In this document: positions 59,410-64,000 of the stretch, one piece after another
How the letters are laid out: the number at the start of each line of letters is the position of its first letter
Position numbering within the stretch: the first letter of the stretch is position 1
Position numbers and translations under genes: made by a program
The notes under the pieces: model-generated
The model's database searches: none
What the model was told of the DNA's origin: nothing
Seen by the model: only the letters and a program-made list of their open reading frames with translations
DNA from: Acanthacorydalis orientalis
Lineage: Eukaryota > Arthropoda > Insecta > Megaloptera > Corydalidae
DNA: 64,000 nucleotides
Direction of reading: 5' to 3'
Assembly (NCBI GenBank): GCA_034766995.1
Contig: CM068317.1
Span: forward strand, 13,531,755-13,595,754

Positions 59410-59784
59410 TAATGTGAGAGTCTTGCCAGTCATGCACAAAGACTAAGTCTCAAGTCAAGACATACTGAGTATCTAAAACAGAGTAATCGATGTAGATAGA
59501 AATTATAAGTTCTATCAAATTATGACATCATTTTCCTCTGTGGCATGTATAAGTCCAAAATAAGAATTTTGGACTTAAGGATTATAAAAACAACCGATCA
59601 CCGCAACGTTCTACGGATACGCAACAACAGATCAAATATTTTAAACAATATATTCATAATACGAGTATTTCCATTCTGTACTTGTAGCTGCATATCGCAT
59701 AGATCGAATGGAAATCGCAACATTATGAATACATTTAACATCTTGTCGATCCTGTGTGACGGCAGTCTGTTGTGTCTGAATCAC
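59410..59784. other. Spacer with a hairpin
   Basis: AAGTCCAAAAT and ATTTTGGACTT (59550-59575) form an 11-bp stem with a 4-base loop. No coding support for the open frame 59545-59796. Confidence 0.45.
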
Positions 59785-60281
59785 TATTTACATTGACCTG
59801 GTTGGACGGCTATGTCTAAACATATATTTACCTACACATGCGCTGTACTATGTTTTATATGAATGTCTGTTTTCAGACATGCTCTTCCACTTATGTCTCA
59901 ATTAAACAAAAAAATAAGTTTTAATACAAACGAACGTGTAATTTTTATTTTAAGATTATTAATTACAATTAATATATAATATAAACACATTTGATAAATA
60001 TCAAATATTGTCGTAGAAACATGTATAATTTTATGTCACAATCTTATTAAAATTAAATTATTTTTATTATAAATACATCTTTAATTTACATACTATGAGA
60101 AATGTAAAATTGTAAATAATAATAATACACTATTCTTTAAAAAAAACTTTATAATCTATATTTTAACCTATAAATCACATTTTATACTAAACAGACGCCT
60201 GAAAAAAGACATGTAAAATTAAACGTCCGACGTCCAATTCAGATGTCTGTTTTCAGGCTTCTTACACCAGGCCAATGTAAA
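59785..60281. mobile_element. Possible MITE with inverted ends
   Basis: CTATTTACATTGACCTGGT at the left and ACCAGGCCAATGTAAATAG at the right are inverted. Just inside the right end, CAGATGTCTGTTTTCAGGC parallels GAATGTCTGTTTTCAGACA near 59860. The interior is AT-rich without a frame. The right end touches Tigger T2 copy 2 at 60281-60283. Confidence 0.55.
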
Positions 60282-60282
60282 T

Positions 60283-62010
60283 AGGGGAGACCGGGGCTAA
60301 GTGAACTACGAGGCTAAGTGAACCTTTGATTTTTGACCCACGTAAAAATGTTTTATGAATTCGCTTTTAGTGGTGTGGATTATTATTAATATTCCCACGT
60401 GACTAACGAAGTTTGAGTTCGGTGTAATGGGTCCGGTTTTATTATGCTTTGTGTGTTTCAGCACTGAAAAAGTGAATTTTTGTTTTCGAAATTTTTAATT
60501 ATTTACAACTGTTTATGGTAAACAATTCTGAATATGGGTGATTATGAAATTTTAAGGTTTCCTGAATACATTACCGTTACTTTTTTGTCATATTTAAGAT
60601 AATAAGATATTTTTTTATAATTAAAGTTCAAATATGCATGCGAGGTTAAACGAACCTGATGCGACCGAGGCTAAAAGAATATGACCTTAATTTTTTTTCA
60701 ACTTATTTTCTTTATAATTTGAGTACCTGGAGCACTGCAACGATATATACTTCAGCCTTTCCCCAAAAGAAACGCGGACATCAGCGTATAAATACGGTAT
60801 GAAAGTGAATTTGGCAGGTACAGAGTCTTGGAAAGAAAACCGAATGGCCGGCGAAGATTGATTAACAGCATTTCTCAAGAGGAATACAACAGTATCCATA
60901 CGGAAGCCGGAAGTTACAAGTTTGGCACGTGCCACGAGTTTCAAGAGGACAAATGTTAATCGATTCTTTAGGCTGTTGAAAAAAGTACAGGACAAGTACG
61001 ATTTCCCGGCTCACTGTATATGGAACATGGACGAAACAGAGATCATAACGGTGCAGACACCAAGCAGAGTCGTGGCTCGTCGAGCTGGGTAAGAAACGCA
61101 AACAAGGTCGTCCAACCGAACGGGTCCAGTGACTTAAATGATGTCATCGTAGCAGAATTCCACGTGGACGAATTAGTTGCAGTCGACTTACAGGATGCGG
61201 AGATTATTGCAGGCCTGTCTGACACCGCCGAATTCGACGCTGCTTAGGCTGATCACGCTGACTTAGTCGCCAATGAGTCCGTCGCAACCGAGTCTAACAC
61301 CACTGAGTCCGTCGCAGCTGAACTTGGCATCACCTAGTCTATTCCCGCGACTATTCGAACGTCTCATCCTTCTTTCGAAAAGCCAACAGATTTTAAATCG
61401 ACGCTTGAAAATATTCGAGCATATCCGAAGGCAAGTCCGAGAAAGCAGACTCGTGAAGAAGCGGCGAACAAGCGCTATTCTCACGGACTCACCTGTTATG
61501 AAGTAACTGGCAGCGGATCAGGAGAGAGATACACAAAGGAAAAAGAGGCACCTACGAAAGAGTTTCAAAATCCACACCGGCAGCGGCTTCCAAGAAGAGA
61601 GAACAATCGAAAAAAAAAAACAGTAGTTTACAGTTATTCGATTCTAAATACATCTTCATGCCTTAATTTAGTAAAAAAGTTTCATAGAATACATATAGAT
61701 TATGAAAAAAAGACTAAATAAAATGTATTAAATATTTTTTGTGGCACAAACGCTTTATTTTTATTTTTAACTAATTTTTAAAATAGGGGTTCACTTAACC
61801 CCAGAAATTTCGACATGTCAAGTTTTGCACGTCTTCAATTTTTCTTAAACAACGACAAAAATACAAAATTAATATTAAAACTGCCTACACATTTTTGCAG
61901 CTAAGGATTTGACCTTTGTAGTAGCATAGTTTATTTTGAGAAACACATTTATTTTGTTAATGAAAAACAATTTTAAGAAAAAACGGTTCATTTAGCCCTG
62001 GTCTCCTCTA
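60283..62010 (+). mobile_element. Tigger/pogo-type element T2, copy 2, core-deleted
   Basis: Ends GGGGAGACCGGGGCTAAGTG and ATTTAGCCCTGGTCTCCTCT. Same order as copy 1: a helix-turn-helix remnant (60745-60860, single copy), [21 protein letters not shown] text, IWNMDET (61018-61038), then the same jump after RRAG into the acidic C-terminal domain (LNDVIVAEFHVDELVAVDLQ). It lacks about 230 bp at the N-terminus relative to copy 1, including the MVRTYKRK start. A stop follows EFDAA. Not functional. Confidence 0.8.
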
Positions 62011-62154
62011 CCGACTCAGTGATTTTTGATTAAAAAGCGACAATATAATTAGTTCTCTTTCATATCCTGTCATGGTTACTACAAACATTACATAGCGTGC
62101 TGTATACTTTGGTGTAAATGTTTATTTTTACAACATATCAATATAAAAATCGGC

Positions 62155-62155
<1 letters not shown>

Positions 62156-62226
<71 letters not shown>
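62156..62226. repeat. (TA)n microsatellite
   Basis: Uninterrupted TA run ending in CACATA. Confidence 0.95.
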
Positions 62227-62807
62227 CTACGGATAATTTCTAAAACATAATAAGAAAAATACTTTTCAACGTGTAATACAAACTTACAATAATAGAAACT
62301 AAAAGATTGGTGATATTAAATGTCAACGTAATCTAACAGAAAAATCATCACTCGAAAATTATCACTCGTGTGTGTATATTCAGTTACGTGCGCATATACA
62401 CCGCCATTCTTACTTTCAATGGAAGTTAAAATATACTTATAAAGATATTATACAGGTGCTATACGTATAAAGAATATTTAATTGTTTTTTTTTCTTTAAA
62501 AAAAAACTAAATTTTTCTTAACTCGAAGACATATTAAACTATCTCTGATTCAACCGCGTTCTACATGTGAAAAACGTTACCCGTTTACCTCTACTCGTCT
62601 ACTCGTTACTGCTTAACATTTTCTTAAAGACAGACTCTTCTGTCGAGATCTTTACGGATTCTCACATTTTTTCTGAGTGCCATAACTTTACATAAAATAT
62701 AGAAATACTATAGTATTAGGATCGTATTATAGACTGGAAATAAATATTAATCGTCCTACAGATTAATGAATATTACTGTATCATCCGAAGGTTACACCTA
62801 AACGATG
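62227..62807. other. 3' flank of the START-domain gene
   Basis: AT-rich, presumably holds the 3' UTR of the minus-strand gene. No other feature seen. Confidence 0.4.
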
Positions 62808-63048
62808 TCAACTGTGAGATACTCCATCCATTGACGTCGGTGAAGGTCCGCGCTGTTTTTGTGCAATTTCGGCGCTGTACTTCCTCAGCGAGTCCAAGTA
62901 ATCGAACATAACTTCAGTAAATGCCAGTTCGAGTGCGTACTTAGGTATCCATCCCTTCAGATTACTATTTACTACCATTTGAAATATCGATTTGTTAGGA
63001 TCTCCAGGAACTGGCTGCATCGCAACACAACCTACACCGTTCTCCGCT
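62808..63048 (-). CDS. START-domain lipid-transfer protein, last exon
   Basis: The acceptor TTTAG at 63049-63053 opens an exon of 241 bp ending at a TGA. The sequence reads AENGVGCVAMQPVPGDPNKS, then LKGWIPKYALELAFTEVMFD and YLDSLRKYSAEIAQKQRG. 'P.DP.K..F......LKGW.P' followed by an amphipathic helix is the last beta strand and C-terminal alpha-4 lid of a StAR-related (START) domain, which encloses a lipid or sterol and carries it between membranes. A short polar tail (SPTSMDGVSHS) ends the protein. Earlier exons lie at higher coordinates, mostly or wholly outside the window. The subfamily (STARD2/7/10-like against STARD4-like) cannot be told from this exon. Confidence 0.8.
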
Positions 63049-63530
63049 CTAAACATTTAATGAGAAAAAGATTTCTTTGAATTTATATTTCAAGTTTTCG
63101 ATTCTGAATTAATGTTAATAATGGATGTTGTATGGATGAAAATTTGGTGTTTTCGGTATTGAAACTATATACAATTTCCAAGATATCATGAAAAGCAACA
63201 TTCACAAAAAAAAATAACAATAAGTGCAAAAATCAAAATTTCTACTTCAAATATGAGAACATTATAATGTGTTCTGCTTAGAGTAAATTGAATTTTATCA
63301 ACAATATATCGAATAAAACAGTAAAATAATGTTCCAGAAAGCTGAAATTTGTATCAATTTTTTTATACGCAGTTTATCAACAAATAAAAATATATGTAAA
63401 ATTGTATTAAAACCCTCACTATCGTTTTAGAGAAATCAATTTTAATTATCGCAATTTGGCTTGTTTCATAGATTATGAGTGCTAGGTTGTGAAAATGTGG
63501 TCAAGTCAAAGATAACTGATGATGAAACTA
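63049..63530. other. Intron of the START-domain gene
   Basis: AT-rich, without an exon I can support, upstream (in gene sense) of the last START exon. Confidence 0.5.
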
Positions 63531-64000
63531 TTAGGTTGGTAGAAAAATAATAACGGTTAATGACTTTCAAATTTATACACACTTTTCTCTTTTTGGATTT
63601 TCATAGCTGTTTTAATTGGTCCATAATTGTTGGATGACTAACATCTGACTTTTGTACAAGCTCTCGAAATATTGTGCGTGGTTCTGATTCAACTAATGCC
63701 TTCAGTTGGTCGTTATGATCTCAAGAAAGACGTTTGCGACCTTCTTCATCTTCAGAAATTTTGGAACCACCATTGTACCGTACGTTCCTTAACAGTATCA
63801 ACACCAAAAGCATCGTTTAGTTTACGAGCAGTTTCTGTTGCTTTACTGACCGTTTTGAATTCATATAAAAAAATATTTGCTTCTTGTCTATCTTTAATTC
63901 AATAACTGAATTTGAAATAAAATTAATAATAAAACCAAAGGCGACGTTACCAAAATACAGATCGAAAAATGCACTTTAAAATGATATTAACATGAACACG
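63531..64000 (-). mobile_element. Mariner family A copy running off the window
   Basis: It starts with TTAGGTTGGTAGAAAAATAA at the left. On the minus strand from the right edge it has the 5' leader (CGTGTTCATGTTAATATCAT at the window end), then N-terminal transposase text with WWFQNF, ALVESEPRTIFRELVQKSDV and SHPTIMDQLKQL. It closes with a 3' end immediately, so the catalytic region is deleted as in other family A copies. The remaining 5' terminus lies outside. Confidence 0.85.

Noticed and set aside
59545..59796. 83-codon open frame (plus)
   Set aside because: Contains a hairpin and no domain; no splice or promoter context.

Overview
The window is animal nuclear DNA, very AT-rich, with short GT-AG introns and dozens of long (TA)n microsatellites. 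A SIFamide neuropeptide precursor identifies an arthropod. The transposon mix (mariner, Tc1, piggyBac, hAT and Tigger types) and the 60-130 nt introns fit an insect. A hymenopteran is my guess, but the order is not proven. No prokaryotic genes, operons, CRISPR arrays, rRNA or tRNA genes were recognised.

Host genes are few. (1) A first coding exon encoding a signal peptide or anchor lies at 8791-8875 (minus), behind a uORF-rich leader. (2) Phase-matched exons of an unrecognised gene lie at 11772-13930 (minus). (3) The SIFamide gene lies at 14016-14511 (plus), with a TATA box, a 5' UTR intron and a tiny coding intron with two in-frame donors. (4) A complete eight-exon Ku80/XRCC5-like gene spans 33066-37647 (minus). 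It was reconstructed exon by exon with consistent phases and gives about 495 residues. It lacks the long C-terminal region of vertebrate Ku80. (5) The last exon of a START-domain lipid-transfer gene lies at 62808-63048 (minus).

The rest is mostly a graveyard of DNA transposons. 1-7.7 kb: mariner fragments, a hAT relic with a perfect 8-bp target duplication, and a compound minisatellite. 16-20 kb: Tc1 and mariner relics with nesting. 20-32 kb: piggyBac relic, near-intact mariner (24551-25837), internally deleted mariner, Tc1, Tigger, small MITEs and a hAT relic. 35.2-37.0 kb: a mariner relic with a TTAA-flanked MITE inside it, all within one Ku80 intron. 39-45 kb: mariner relic, Tigger remnant, and a Tc1 element with long inverted arms, one split by a piggyBac derivative. 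45-49 kb: LINE 3' end, then a large inverted repeat interrupted by another mariner. 49.7-59.4 kb: two copies of a second piggyBac family, a fold-back mariner and a Tigger-type element. A second copy of that Tigger element lies at 60.3-62.0 kb.

The elements do not form a pathway. Most are broken by internal deletions, and small deletion derivatives outnumber full-length copies. I see no clear undescribed biological system. The most interesting points are the short Ku80, the triple in-frame splicing choice in SIFamide, the palindromic subterminal motifs shared by two piggyBac families, and the deletion junction shared by the Tigger copies.
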